DNA of 64,000 bases from Chromobotia macracanthus (taxonomy: Eukaryota > Chordata > Actinopteri > Cypriniformes > Botiidae): positions 5,266,501-5,330,500 of the forward strand of contig JAZGTH010000008.1 in NCBI GenBank assembly GCA_036877525.1. Direction: 5' to 3'. The number at the start of each line of letters is the position of its first letter. Position 1 is the first letter of the stretch. Below, piece by piece: positions 1 through 10,730 of this stretch. A model generated the notes under the pieces. The model was given only the letters and a program-made list of their open reading frames with translations, was not told the origin of the DNA and did no database searches. Position numbers and translations under genes: made by a program.

Positions 1-2769
1 TGACATTTCTTTATGGTGAGAGGCCGTACTAGCAAATGTTGTAATGCACAACATCTCTGGGACTTGTCTGCCTTCCTTTATCTGTGACCCTGAAGAGAAC
101 ATAGAACAAAGTCTATCTGACATCAGTTTTCATTTTTGCACTACTGTCACTCTTCCATCCAGTCAAAATCTAGATTAATTTAACATCTCATGCCATCTGC
201 TAGGGTTCCAAGTGGAATTGATTTAAGTACATGGCACTTGGAACAAATCCTTTCCCTGGCTTTCTCATCTAGTTGTGAATTCCAATGTGTGAGCCAAGTG
301 ATTGCAATCTGATTCCATTTTATTCATCAGTTGGGACTATTCTCAAAATGCCCTGTGTTGTGGAACTTCAGGTACAGAATCCTGGCTTGTGTGAAAACTT
401 CGGTTAGTAGATTCTGAGAAGAATCCATACAATAGTTTTGTACAACTAATCGTCCCCTGCAAATAATCACCAGTGCAGGTGGCTTTTCAAATTGTCTTTT
501 CAATTTTTTGATTCATGTTTTAAAAGATGTTGACAGTCTCTCAATTTCATAATATAAGTTATGATGTAAGTTATTGATTACTTACCTTATGAAGGAGACC
601 ATTAGTGTGTCTATTTAGTAGAGCTTGGTCATATAAAGGTTTGCAACATTGTTTCTTTAGTGTTGGTAACCTTGTCTGTGAATAGCTTGCAATTAAATGT
701 TTGTATTTTTGTACTGTGCTTTACTTTTGCTGTTTCATTTTGATTATCGTCTGTGAAGGAAATCTGAAGGTCTTGTATTCTGGAGGCGTAGCTATGCATT
801 GGCTCTTATATGTTCAGGAAAGATGGGTTATAATGGCCATTCCTAATGTTGTCTCCACTTTCCAGCTCCACAAGGTGTCCTGCGGCCGCTTTTTCAAATG
901 AGAACAAATACTGCTTACACAGCAAATCCAGAGTGTTCTGCTCTTTCACTATTGTGACAGAAATCTGTGGTTATTTCTTGTCTCATTAAAAAACATTGTA
1001 TTAAATCAGTTTTTTTTTTTTGCACATTGTAGCAACTGCATCTCCATTCACAGACTCGGGCTATTCACTGTCCACTATTCACTGGCCGACAGAGGCCTTT
1101 CTGTTCCCTTGTGATTGGATTGCACCTCTCTGCATGCATGTGGATGGAGAGCATTTCACCGCCTGCCTGTGTTAGCAGCCAAATGTGCTCATGGCTCTGC
1201 TCTGCAGGCGTGAGCACCTGACAGCCTGCCATTTGATTGCTAATCATTATCAAGCCCCGGCCTGGTCTTTTTGATTTGCGCTGCACACTGCCTTGGCTAA
1301 ATGGAATCAATTAAATGTGAGCTTGTGTTCGACGGCCACTTCCAGGGGATCAACTTCCTGATGTAGCAACACAAATAGATTAATTAAATCCAATAAAGAA
1401 CTCAATTAACAAAAGGAAGGTAGAAGGGGAGTGTGCTTCCTCTAAAAGTTATTTCAGACTTGTTTGTTTCTTATTCCCTTCGCATTTGTAAATGAGAATA
1501 TTGCATTAGTTGCGCCGCTCTGGAATAGGTGCAGGATAGGATACTGGTCTGATTGGAGTTGCATTAGTTATTGCGTTGCCTATTATATTGTGTGTTTGGG
1601 GAATGTGGAGGCAATTACAAGACCCAAAGTGCTGTACTCACAGAACATGCAACACCATCAGAATTTCGCAAGCTCCCCCAGGATGTGTATTCCCAGGTTA
1701 CGCCTACTGTAGTGAAGTAGTTGGCAACTAGATTGCAATTAAAATGCACCATTGGGTTAGGTCTTTGTAATCACAAATTGTCCACTGACACTGATAATGT
1801 ATTGCTGCAGAGTGATTTGTTGTTAATTTGAGTGCGCTTAATTAGAAGCCAAGGGGTAAAAAAAATCAGCTGCATTCAGCACCAACCCCAGAGAGCTACG
1901 GTTCCACTGGCTGGCCAAACCAAAGACAAAGAGCAGACCAAAGCAAAACATACTTGTTTTCAAACAATCAGGGTTAATGTGAAACACAGAAGGGTAATGC
2001 AGCTTAATGTAGTTTAGAATAAAAACCACATTAGTTTGAACTTCTGCAGACTGCTATTGTATAGAATTAAAGGCCAAACCTAGTAAGGTGCCTTTCTGTT
2101 TATTGACTACATAGGCTGCAGCTTTCCAAAGCAGAATCCCAAGTAAAACGAGACCTCATATGACCGAACTAGAACAGTTTACATAGACAGCAACTTTATG
2201 CATTATACAAGTAGCACTCCTACCATTACACCCACAAGAGAACTCAGTTGATTTTAACATTAAAACATTAAAAGCTGGGCATTAGCATGTTTTTAAAATA
2301 ACAAGATTCCTTAACCAGCTGCCTACTTAGCAAACTTACTGGGTTTTGGCACAGAGCCAAGTTGTGATAAACTTAAAATTAAATTTTCCTTTATTTCTTC
2401 AGCAGCATTTATTAATAGTATTACAACAATAGCCCAAAAATGAGACAAAAATGTTAATAGACTCTATATTTGTCTATGTGGGAGGTCAAGCCAAGCGTGA
2501 GATTCAAGAAATAAACAACTATTAACAGCTGTTTACATAAGCTCTCCTGAGGAGAACAAATGTGATCATAACAATTCATGGATGTTAAAACATTGTTTGG
2601 AGGGCATTTCTATTTTTTCCGTATTTTAGAAATTGTTATTGTTTCTGTTATTATGGCCTTTCTACTTTGTTTTTGCTTATGAATAATTCAATAACGTGAA
2701 TCTTTTTAAGATATGAACTTGGCTCAATAATGTACAGAATACTCAGTGGAATATTACTTCTCTTTGCAG
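1..2769 (+). other. nlgn1: Probable intron of nlgn1 upstream of the 186-bp exon
   Basis: No coding exon was recognised here. The next exon upstream in vertebrate neuroligin genes, which carries the oxyanion-hole region and ends in a Tyr-Arg-Leu-Gly-like stretch, was looked for by eye and not found, so it should lie before the window. The segment ends in a good acceptor (pyrimidine-rich ACTTCTCTTTGCAG) at 2769. It contains a T tract near 1010-1020 and a relatively GC-rich block at about 1045-1330, listed separately. Short open frames at 701-901, 1464-1712 and 1838-2029 resemble no known protein and look like chance. Confidence 0.75.
1045..1330. other. Candidate conserved noncoding element in nlgn1 intron
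   Basis: This stretch is clearly richer in G and C than its AT-rich surroundings. It has no simple repeats and contains a homeodomain-type site TAATCATTA at 1241-1249 and several CTGCAGG/CAGCC-like words. Such complex islands in introns of neuronal genes are often conserved enhancers. Conservation cannot be seen from one sequence, so this is inference from composition only. Confidence 0.25.
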
Positions 2770-2955
2770 GTTTTTTGAGCACAGGAGACCAGGCGGCTAA
2801 AGGAAACTATGGACTGCTCGATCTAATCCAGGCCCTGCGCTGGACGAGTGAAAACATTGCGTTCTTTGGGGGTGACCCTTTACGCATTACTGTTTTTGGG
2901 TCTGGGGCCGGTGCCTCGTGTGTCAACCTCCTGACTCTTTCCCATTATTCTGAAG
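2770..2955 (+). CDS. nlgn1: nlgn1 coding exon (186 bp): nucleophile-elbow region of the cholinesterase-like domain
   Basis: This exon encodes part of the extracellular alpha/beta-hydrolase domain of neuroligin 1, a postsynaptic adhesion protein that binds presynaptic neurexins. It starts after TTTGCAG in phase 1 and ends before GTAACC in phase 1. It gives 61 whole codons plus split glycines at both ends. The translation begins [18 protein letters not shown] and continues through QALRW to [10 protein letters not shown]. The nucleophile elbow reads G-S-G-A-G: the codon at 2904-2906 is Gly where acetylcholinesterase has the catalytic Ser, so the protein cannot hydrolyse esters, as is known for all neuroligins. 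The 186-bp length matches the exon I recall from mammalian NLGN1. The donor at 2956 competes with a second one 27 bases downstream. Assignment to nlgn1 rather than its paralogues rests on the splice-B insert and on the tail sequence. Confidence 0.95.
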
Positions 2956-2982
2956 GTAACCGTTGGAGCAATTCAACCAAAG
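2956..2982 (+). CDS. nlgn1: Alternative 27-base exon extension: neuroligin-1 splice insert B
   Basis: The exon can end at 2955 (GAAG/GTAACC) or at 2982 (AAAG/GTACAA). Both cuts leave phase 1, so reading on adds exactly nine residues, NRWSNSTKG, without shifting the frame. In mammals this insert is known as splice site B of NLGN1. Its Asn in the N-S-T sequon is glycosylated, and its presence restricts which neurexin splice forms bind. Both donors lack the consensus G at intron position +5 (GTAACC and GTACAA), so neither is strong. That fits regulated alternative use. In this genome the insert is thus an extension of the preceding exon, not a separate microexon. Confidence 0.9.
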
Positions 2983-5253
2983 GTACAATGCAGAGGTTTT
3001 AACTTTTGACCATGTTTCGTCTGCATGCCACAGCTGTTTGTGTCATGTTCTCATTTAGAAGATCTATGGAATGGCTAAAGTTCATCTCTGTTTGCTCTTT
3101 TATTTTTACATTTTTTATATTTTTTGTGACGGTGTGATGACTGTAAACTAGATAGAAATATTTAACTATACCTAAAAGGAATATTTCATCGAGACATTAA
3201 ACTTTTTATTAATATTTACTGACCTTCATGTTATTACAACATATCTCTAAACATGTTTTCCATAGAACAGAAATACATTGTAACCACAAAAAGCACAAAA
3301 AGATACCAATGTGTCATCATGGTCTGTTTTCTTTAAAACTGCTTTGACTAGATCACTGAACTGTGATTTGTAACAAAACCATTTCCATTTGTGAATACAT
3401 ATTTCAGTATGTACGACTTATGAACTGAATCAACTTGCTTAATGTGAACAACAGGCTCAAAAGGATGATTTGTTCACATTTTCAAATTCAACTCACTGAC
3501 TTAATGATCCAGTCACTATAGTTCTTGAGTTATCAGTTCACTGGAGGGAAGGTGAGAATGACTTTTGTTTGGTTGTATTGAAAAGACTGCCATTAAGATT
3601 CTTAAGACATTCTCCTTTTGTAGTTACACAGAAAAATGAACAGGTTTAAAATGACATTAGGGTGTTTTATTGTGGGTGATTAAACATTATACAAAAAATG
3701 ATTCTACAGACTTTTTATTAAGTCATAGACCACTAGTGGTCCACAACCCCCCCTCCCCCCAGTTGAGAAACAGCTTTATGTCATTATATTGCATAGGGCA
3801 CAAAAAAAATTTCACAGAGCCCAATGTGTGACGCAAAAAAACACAAAATTCAGCAACATTGCAGAAAGTCACACAGTGTTTCCTTCATTGGCCCCACGTT
3901 AGCTGAACTTATTTGTCTCCCGCTGGCTCGCTCTAAGCAGCTAAACTCACTGAGACTGACCTGATATTACTTGTTTATGGAAATTAAATTTCCCTAGCTT
4001 GCTTCATGTTCTCATCTTTATTTAGTCAAGCCCATTCGCGTCACCAGGCACACTGTGATCGTGCTGTCCAAATACAGCACTCACCTTCCATTGGCATGAA
4101 AAGGGTAAATACATTAATTCCATTTTCAGTCTCTCTGCTTGGAGGATTGCTTTGTAAAGAGGTCTCTTGGCACAGACCTGCTCTGAGGTTGTCAGTATCA
4201 TTCAAATGAACATACAGAAGCCTCTAGAAGAGACTTGAGTGTTCAATGCGATTGCTTAGCCTTCAGGCAAATCGTGCGCTGCTTAATCTTGAATAATTTT
4301 CATGTATTTCAAATATTTTCCTTTTTGTTTTTGGTTTAGCAGTGTGTTCTTCATTGGCAAACAATTCATCTGTTCATAAAAAATGTTCACTGTTGAATTG
4401 CAAACTAAAGCATTCCCTTATCTCCATTTCATTTCCATGTGTGCGTTTTGTAGCTTTTTCTTTTTTAGTAAGAACATGTTTTACTCATAACTGAACGGCT
4501 AAGACTGAGATCCCAAGGGTTGTCATGGTAACAGAGTAACTCAATTTTCCTCTCTCTTGCTCTTTATGTCTGTCTTTATCACACACACACACATGCTCAC
4601 TCGCATTTTGGTCCTGATGTTTGTGCATGATATCTGCTTCTCTTCAATGGTTTGGGTCAATGTTGTTGTCATCTGTAAAGTGGGTTCACAGAGTGCAAAC
4701 AGCTAATTAACATTAATGTGCTGTAATCAAAATCTAGAAATGAATGTAAAGTCATATGGGGATGTGTTTTTTCCCTGAAATTTCATGACAGAGTGAAATG
4801 TTTGGCTTTACGTGCAGTCCAAGTTTATCAGCATTTTTATGTTGACTTGCATGTCCTTTTGTCCGAAACCATTTAAGATTGCACAAAAACAGCTAAATCG
4901 AGATTTAATGTGCTAATCTGCACCAGTCTGCATACTAAAGGCACTTCCTGTGTATATAAAGTGGGCTTCACAACCTAAGACTTTTAAAAATAAAGCTTTT
5001 GATTTTTTTTCATTCAAACATGGAAAGTAAAGCAATTTTTACAGTTTTAGTGCAAAAGTTACAAGCTCGAGTCCATAACTAATCAAGTGCTGTCAATAAA
5101 GTGAAAGGAAAATACTAAACATTTAGAATTAAAATTACTGCATTAAATAATGAAAAATTGAAACGAGTAGACATTTGTTCTCAGCCATTCAGACCTCACT
5201 GTAGAATGTTGCCGTTGTTCTATGCCTAACTCTGCTTTGTTTCTACTATACAG
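2983..5253 (+). other. nlgn1: nlgn1 intron between the 186-bp and 790-bp exons
   Basis: The intron is about 2.3 kb long (2956-5253 when donor 1 is used) and ends in TTTCTACTATACAG. It holds a perfect 14-bp palindrome at 3728-3741 followed by C7-T-C6 (3747-3760) and the words AGTTGAGAAACAG, a combination resembling the end of a decayed fish transposon. It also holds a short CA tract at 4580-4593. No further exon was seen. The open frame at 4006-4209 has no recognisable homology. Confidence 0.85.
3728..3775. repeat. Palindrome plus C tract, possible transposon end
   Basis: GACCACTAGTGGTC is a perfect 14-bp palindrome. It is followed within a few bases by seven C, one T and six C, then CAGTTGAGAAACAGC. 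From memory, similar 'C-tract then TTGAGAAACACTG' strings occur at ends of common fish DNA elements. This copy is too short and decayed to assign. Confidence 0.35.
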
Positions 5254-6043
5254 GTCTTTTCCAAAGGGCCATAGCTCAGAGTGGCACAGCCTTGTCCAGC
5301 TGGGCTGTCAGCTTTCAGCCAGCCAAGTATGCCCGCATGCTGGCCAGGAAGGTGGGGTGCAACCTCAAAGATACAGTGGAGATGGTAGAGTGCCTCCAGA
5401 AAAAGCATTACAAAGAGTTGGTGGAGCAGGACATACAGCCTGCTCGCTATCATATCGCCTTCGGACCTGTCATCGATGGCGATGTCATTCCAGATGACCC
5501 TCAGATCCTCATGGAACAGGGGGAGTTTCTCAACTACGACATCATGCTGGGAGTCAACCAAGGCGAGGGGCTGAAGTTTGTAGAACTCATTGTGGACAAC
5601 GAGAATGGCGTCCAAGCCAATGATTTTGACTATGCTGTGTCGAGTTTTGTGGATGATTTATATGGTTACCCCGAGGGGAAGGACATTCTGCGGGAGACAA
5701 TTAAGTTTATGTACACTGACTGGGCAGATCGTCACAACCCAGAGACCAGGAGAAAAACTTTGCTGGCACTGTTCACAGATCATCAGTGGGTGGCACCAGC
5801 AGTCGCCACAGCAGATCTTCACTCCAGCTTTGGCTCTCCTACTTATTTCTACGCCTTCTACCATCACTGCCAAACAGAGCAGGTGCCTCCCTGGGCTGAT
5901 GCTGCGCATGGTGATGAGATTCCCTATGTGTTTGGGCTGCCTATGATTGGTCCAACAGAGCTCTTCCCTTGCAACTTCTCCAAAAATGATGTGATGCTCA
6001 GTGCAGTGGTAATGACATACTGGACCAACTTTGCCAAGACTGG
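5254..6043 (+). CDS. nlgn1: nlgn1 coding exon (790 bp): C-terminal half of the cholinesterase-like domain
   Basis: The exon opens after ACTATACAG in phase 1, reading [18 protein letters not shown], and closes in phase 2 before GTAAGT. It provides 262 whole codons (residues 64-325 of the 602 in the window). Neuroligin hallmarks run its full length: [43 protein letters not shown] [74 protein letters not shown] and [13 protein letters not shown]. The acidic NQGEG loop and the HGDE histidine (codon 5907-5909) occupy the positions of the esterase acid and His, but the nucleophile is lost. The NQGEG loop lies near the neurexin-binding face in known structures. The ETRRKT segment is where, as I recall, the autism-linked NLGN3 Arg-to-Cys change maps in the paralogue. 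CNFS is a conserved N-glycosylation sequon. Length and phases match mammalian NLGN1. Confidence 0.97.
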
Positions 6044-6770
6044 GTAAGTCTCCAGGCAACAGGACATCATTTATAAGAAATTATCCTTGGGTTGAACAAT
6101 ATGTCTCTAAATTAGAATTGAAAAAAGATTGTGAATAAGCCTTATTCAGATGCGTTTTGTTGTTATACCACCGACTCATAATTTGGGAGGCAAAGTTTGA
6201 TATAGATTGCCTCACAATATCCATTTGTTGCCAGGAAACTGTGCAGCGGGGTTTCTAAGGTTTAATCATTGCTTAATTGTTTGTTAACAAGATTTTCATT
6301 CAGAAATACTTGCTAAGATTCCCAAGGTTATGCTGCATTAAATTTACACAACTGCTTTTTCCGCAACAACAATTTAGTTTGCTTCAATTTAGGTGTAATG
6401 CAGTGATTAAAATGATGATCACTTAGAGTTAGTTTAGTCTTTATATGACATTGCTGCAGTTTAAATGAAATGTCTGCCTGGATGTATTACTGTATCATCT
6501 CAAGGGAGGACAACAAATCAATTTGTGTGCAAATGTGTAGTTTTTTCGCTCAGACTAATTCTCGCTAATTTTAAAAGCAGTTGCAGTTGTCAGCAGACAG
6601 TAATGAGTACAGGGAGAATAACAGGGGTCTCTAGGCACCTCTTTGAGACATGGTAGTATGTCGATAATGGGTTGTGGGATATTTGTCTGAGTTGACTTAG
6701 AGTGCTAGGTTATGTGTAATTCTGTGCTGTTCAAATAATTTTCAATGTGGCTGTGTTTAATTTTTTGCAG
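6044..6770 (+). other. nlgn1: nlgn1 last intron (727 bp)
   Basis: The donor is GTAAGT at 6044 and the acceptor TTTAATTTTTTGCAG ends at 6770. Phase 2 on both sides rebuilds the Gly of AKTG-DPNQPVP. Nothing else is recognised inside. The short open frame at 6465-6656 looks like chance. Confidence 0.93.
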
Positions 6771-7602
6771 GGACCCCAACCAACCAGTTCCACAGGATAC
6801 CAAGTTCATCCACACCAAACCCAACCGCTTCGAGGAAGTGGCCTGGACACGTTATAACCAGAAGGACCAGCTATACCTTCACATTGGCTTGAAGCCCCGT
6901 GTCAAGGAACATTACCGTGCTAACAAGGTTAACCTGTGGCTAGAACTGGTACCTCATCTCCATAGCCTCAATGAGGTCACTCAGATCATTTCCACTACCA
7001 CTAAGTTACCTCCACCTGAGGTCACTCCCCGTACACCAAAGAAGATCCCGGTCAACACCAAGAGGCCCAATCCCACACCATTCCCCACGGAAACACAGGA
7101 TAGCCATAACCAAAATCAGAACCAACCCTTCCTGGTGGACCAGAGGGACTACTCCACTGAGCTAAGTGTCACCATCGCTGTAGGTGCTTCATTGCTCTTT
7201 CTCAACATCTTGGCTTTCGCAGCACTCTACTACAAGAAAGACAAACGGAGACATGAAGTTCATCGACGTTGCAGCCCACAAAGGACCACTGCCAATGAGC
7301 TGCCCCACACACAAGAGGAGGAGATCATGTCTCTACAAATGAAACACAGTGATCTGGAGTGTCGGGAGGCTATGCACCCACATGAGGTGGTCCTGAGAAC
7401 TGCCTGTCCGCCTGATTACACGCTTGCTATGCGCCGATCACCAGTCGACATCCCACTCATGACCCCAAACACCGTCATTATGATCCCAACCGACAGCATG
7501 CCAGGCCTTACCTCTTTACACCCATATAACAGTTACTCCAGTGGACAAAACAACACCCTACCCCATCCACACCCTCATTCACACTCCACCACTAGAGTAT
7601 AG
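6771..7602 (+). CDS. nlgn1: nlgn1 terminal coding exon: stalk, membrane span and cytoplasmic tail
   Basis: This exon supplies 276 codons plus a TAG stop. It completes the hydrolase-like domain ([42 protein letters not shown]). A Pro/Thr/Asn-rich stalk follows, expected to be O-glycosylated. A single membrane span (about 7162-7233, [18 protein letters not shown]) follows DYSTEL and is closed by the stop-transfer KKDKRRH. The cytoplasmic tail carries [22 protein letters not shown], the gephyrin-type motif [12 protein letters not shown] (Tyr codon 7417-7419) and the class I PDZ ligand STTRV at the C terminus, which in mammals binds PSD-95. [20 protein letters not shown] and the His/Pro run before STTRV identify neuroligin 1 rather than 2, 3 or 4. 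Two changes from the mammalian sequence as I recall it stand out: Ala at the CaMKII site (7291-7293) and Val-Asp for Asp-Asp after RRSP. The stalk is the most divergent part. Confidence 0.97.
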
Positions 7603-8140
7603 CCACACAAACTTTCTCACATGCCAACATACATACACTCCCGCTGATGTGGAGTATGGTGGCGGCAACAGGCGGAGGTGACATCACAGAGTGCAAAGTA
7701 TCTTTACTCTGGGTGTTCAGAGGAACAGAAAATTCTGTAACAATGCCGTTTTTTCCCTCGAGCGAAACTATCATTTTATATCAGAGGGGGAAATGAAACA
7801 GACAAAAAAATGGGCAAAACAATTTCTGATTTAATGAAAAACAAACAGAGATGATTTTTTTTTTTACTCCTTGTATTATGACAAAACCTGGACTATTTCT
7901 TGGAAACAATTATCAGTCTGGGGTTCTTTGAGGAATGGTTTGATTCGTTACCCGGAGAGGAAACAGCTGAATCAGAGACGAAATGACGTGTGGGAGGCCC
8001 TTTGTAAACAGAAGGAAACATATTGTTTTCCCGGGGCTCTGGATTGTAGATTACTCTCTTCAGAGCAGAGGGAAGATGCTGCTCACCTAATTTAGGCATG
8101 TGTTCTCCTGGTGGTAGCATTGTAAGATATGGAATACATC

Positions 8141-8146
8141 ATTAAA
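8141..8146 (+). promoter_or_regulatory. nlgn1: Possible proximal polyadenylation signal (ATTAAA)
   Basis: ATTAAA lies about 540 bases past the stop and is followed by an A-rich run (GGGAAAAAAAAATAAG). A-rich DNA can also cause false priming in cDNA data. The downstream GT-rich element is weak, so this is a minor candidate. Confidence 0.3.
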
Positions 8147-9070
8147 GGGAAAAAAAAATAAGAGATTGAGAAATCCTCAAGAATATGCACAATAGAGACA
8201 TTCACTGAATGTCTTTGAATTCTTTCTGTCAATTTATTTTTTGGGGAAACAATTTTATTGTATAGGATCTATTTACATATTTAGAAGTGTACACAAAGCA
8301 CCCATGCTCTTTAAGCCCTGGCTGGGGGCGTTGATACTGAGGAATCTGCCTCAAGAGTAGCGGGGAATTTATTGGCTTCCTGGCAGATACAGCTTCATCA
8401 CACAAGTGCTGTCTATACTGAAAACTGGTGGACTGGAGGCTGGACATTTTTAGCACGATGCGCATGACAATTTATCTGCTTGGTGGCTGTTCTGCTGATT
8501 AAGTCATTATTTAAAACAAAAAAAATCATTTTCTTCCCCATTTGGATTTGTTTAGGGAAATACTGCTCTGATTGGCTCACAGGATTTGGAATATGCTGAT
8601 GAGGGCGGACATGGTGGGTTCTGATTGAAGACAGTGATGGGAAGGGGTGAGGCTAATCTAAATAGATTGAATTTGCAAATAGCTTGAGTAAAGCTGGTTA
8701 TAAGGACTAGTTTTGTACATGTATGTTGGTAAAACTTTTTTAATAGTGGTGAATCACTTGTTTGAGCTCCCATGTGTGGGACACCAATGTACCTTTTGAT
8801 TTGCTCATTGGTCTCAGCTATAATACTTTTTCTTTAGTTTTCACCTCTTGCTAATAGTCAAACCATGTTACATTAGACAATTTATTACTTGTAATGTTTG
8901 ATTTTCATTATGTTATTTTATTTTTTGCTGTGCTTTATTAGGCAGTCCCATACGCAGCTACAAACAACCATTTACCAATGCAGGGATTTATTCAGTACAG
9001 TTTTTGGAGCTGGTTGCACTGCTGTACTGGTATCCCTTCATCCAGAACTTTCTGTGATACTCCACTGGAG

Positions 9071-9584
9071 TTATCAACACCAGTGAATCCCATAGTGAAG
9101 ACAAGAGAGCCCCTCATAAAAGAGCGTATTAAGGGCCCTTCTGATCTTGCTAAGCCCTTGATCATACTGCTCAACGCTAGATATAAAGACAGAAAATTAA
9201 AAGAAAAGGCATGGAGAAAAAGTGCAATGGAGGTAAAGAAAGAGCAATTAATGGCAAAAGACAGATCAGGAAAAAACTAATGGTGCAAGACCCACTTTGT
9301 CAGTGCTGAAATAGTGGTTGCTGCTCAGTAGCCCCAATGCAAAAGTGCAGTTTAACAAGCCGGTTTTACCTGGAAACCTCTCTGTAATTGCTGGTTTTAT
9401 CCAGGTGACATTCGAGTCCTCATTAAAGATCAAGTTCATGATTATTTTGGATTTTGTCCTCAAAGCCGTGTTACATAACATACTACATGCTAATGATCAA
9501 CACCATTGAATCCCAGACTAAAGACAGGCGAGCTCCTGATGAGATGGGGCCTTATGATCTTAAGAGGCCCTTGATCATAAAATT
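9071..9584. repeat. Diverged direct repeat in the nlgn1 3' UTR
   Basis: About 95 bases at 9071-9165 recur at 9493-9578. Shared words are ATCAACACCA, TGAATCCCA, AAGACA, a GAGC-CCT core, GATCTT and CCCTTGATCAT, with insertions and substitutions between copies. The family is not recognised. It may be an old transposon or a local duplication. Confidence 0.6.
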
Positions 9585-9660
9585 TAAAACCTGCTGTGGA
9601 AAATTAAGAACCTGTCTTTATTATTTTTCTCAGAGCCTTGTTACATAGCATACTACATGC
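9451..9660. repeat. Second direct repeat pair, 170-base spacing
   Basis: About 30 bases around CAAAGCCGTGTTACATAACA (ending at 9490) recur as CAGAGCCTTGTTACATAGCA (ending at 9660). Both copies run into TACTACATGC. The period is 170 bases and the later copy abuts the other repeat family in this UTR. This suggests local duplication or nested old elements. Confidence 0.65.
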
Positions 9661-10462
9661 TATAAGGCAGAGTGGGACTGGCCCTGTCAGTGGCCAGTTT
9701 CTTCAGGCCTTTTAGATTTCCTGTTAATCTTTTGTAACTCATGGGAAATGTAAAGAAACACAAACGCCAGTGAAAGAGGACAGTGGCCTACAGTATGAGT
9801 TCTACAAAATGTAATTTCTGTGTATTTATCATATCCCTGTAAAACTCATTACATCTGTGTTCTCAGCAAGTAGCTCAGGATTATGAGAAATTATAAGAAT
9901 TATACGAAACATTCATTGAGTGGTTATTTTGCCCTTCCATATCCAGAGGCCCTATCTAACATGGCCAAACAGGTAAAAAAAAAAAACAGGTCAGATGTAA
10001 CCTTGTAAAAGTGAATTCCTGTGCCCTGTTACTAGCAACCAGCTAGTAACAGGGATGAAAGCCATGGAGGAGGACGAGAAAGAAAGATATGAATTGTACT
10101 CCTTTTCTGATCAGGCAACCTGTGACACACAGTCCCCAACAACATGTTCTTATTCAGAACATAAAATCCCCTGCGCCTCAACTCTCTGTTCTGCCTTCAC
10201 CTATGACAACCCAACATAGCACAAGCAGGCTACAGAGCGTGCCACTGCTCTGTATGCCAGTCCCCATCTGTAGGTATACATATGCAAAATCAGCCTGCCT
10301 ATGTTTTCCCCTCCAACAGGAAGCTCCTTTGAACGATATTAAAATTTAATGAACCGTACGCCAGCGGGCCGCTTTGAGGATTCATCTTGTGCATGCACAT
10401 GTACCAAGGAGAGAGCTGGGATTCATCTGTAAATGAGGAGATCTCCAACACTCAGTGTGTCT

Positions 10463-10496
10463 TATGCACACACACATAAACACACATACACACATG
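10463..10496. repeat. CA-rich simple repeat
   Basis: Interrupted CACACACA/ATACACACA tract. It explains the His/Thr-rich open frame that overlaps it. Confidence 0.7.
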
Positions 10497-10706
10497 CCAG
10501 GACGAGCCTTGTAACTGAATGTAATGCAAGACTGAGGGCCATTTTCTTACAAACAGCAACCAAATTTCATTGTGTTTATTTTCTACTGGCTGACCTTGGA
10601 AGAAGATCAAAATGGCTGTTTATGAGAACTACAGAGGGTTGTTGTGATGTAGATTATTTGTCATTTTGTCTTTCTTTCTGGTTAAATAGAATTTAATCTG
10701 GAGCAC

Positions 10707-10712
10707 AATAAA
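10707..10712 (+). promoter_or_regulatory. nlgn1: Probable distal polyadenylation signal (AATAAA)
   Basis: This is the first canonical AATAAA after the nlgn1 stop. It is followed within 30-70 bases by a T/GT-rich stretch (TCTTTCTTTGTCAG, GGTTTGGTTTTG), the arrangement expected of a cleavage site. Transcript evidence would settle it. Confidence 0.5.
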
Positions 10713-10730
10713 TGATTTTATCAAGCTCAA

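Larger units (their letters stand above)
7603..10730 (+). other. nlgn1: Probable nlgn1 3' untranslated region
   Basis: Downstream of the TAG stop no canonical AATAAA was found before 10707. Variant ATTAAA signals occur at 8141, 9196 and 9422, so shorter transcripts are possible. The segment contains T- and A-homopolymer runs, an internal set of diverged direct repeats (9071-9660) and CA-rich DNA at 10463-10496. Several open frames of 60-100 codons occur (for example 8978-9280 and 10089-10349) but none resembles a known protein. The length of about 3.1 kb is plausible for a neuronal transcript. The true end is inferred. Confidence 0.6.

Noticed and set aside
5226..6059. Minus-strand open frames of 129 and 133 codons
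   Set aside because: They are antisense shadows of the nlgn1 790-bp exon and resemble no protein.
6971..7165. Plus-strand Ser/Arg/Pro-rich frame inside the last nlgn1 exon
   Set aside because: It is an out-of-frame reading of the stalk region.
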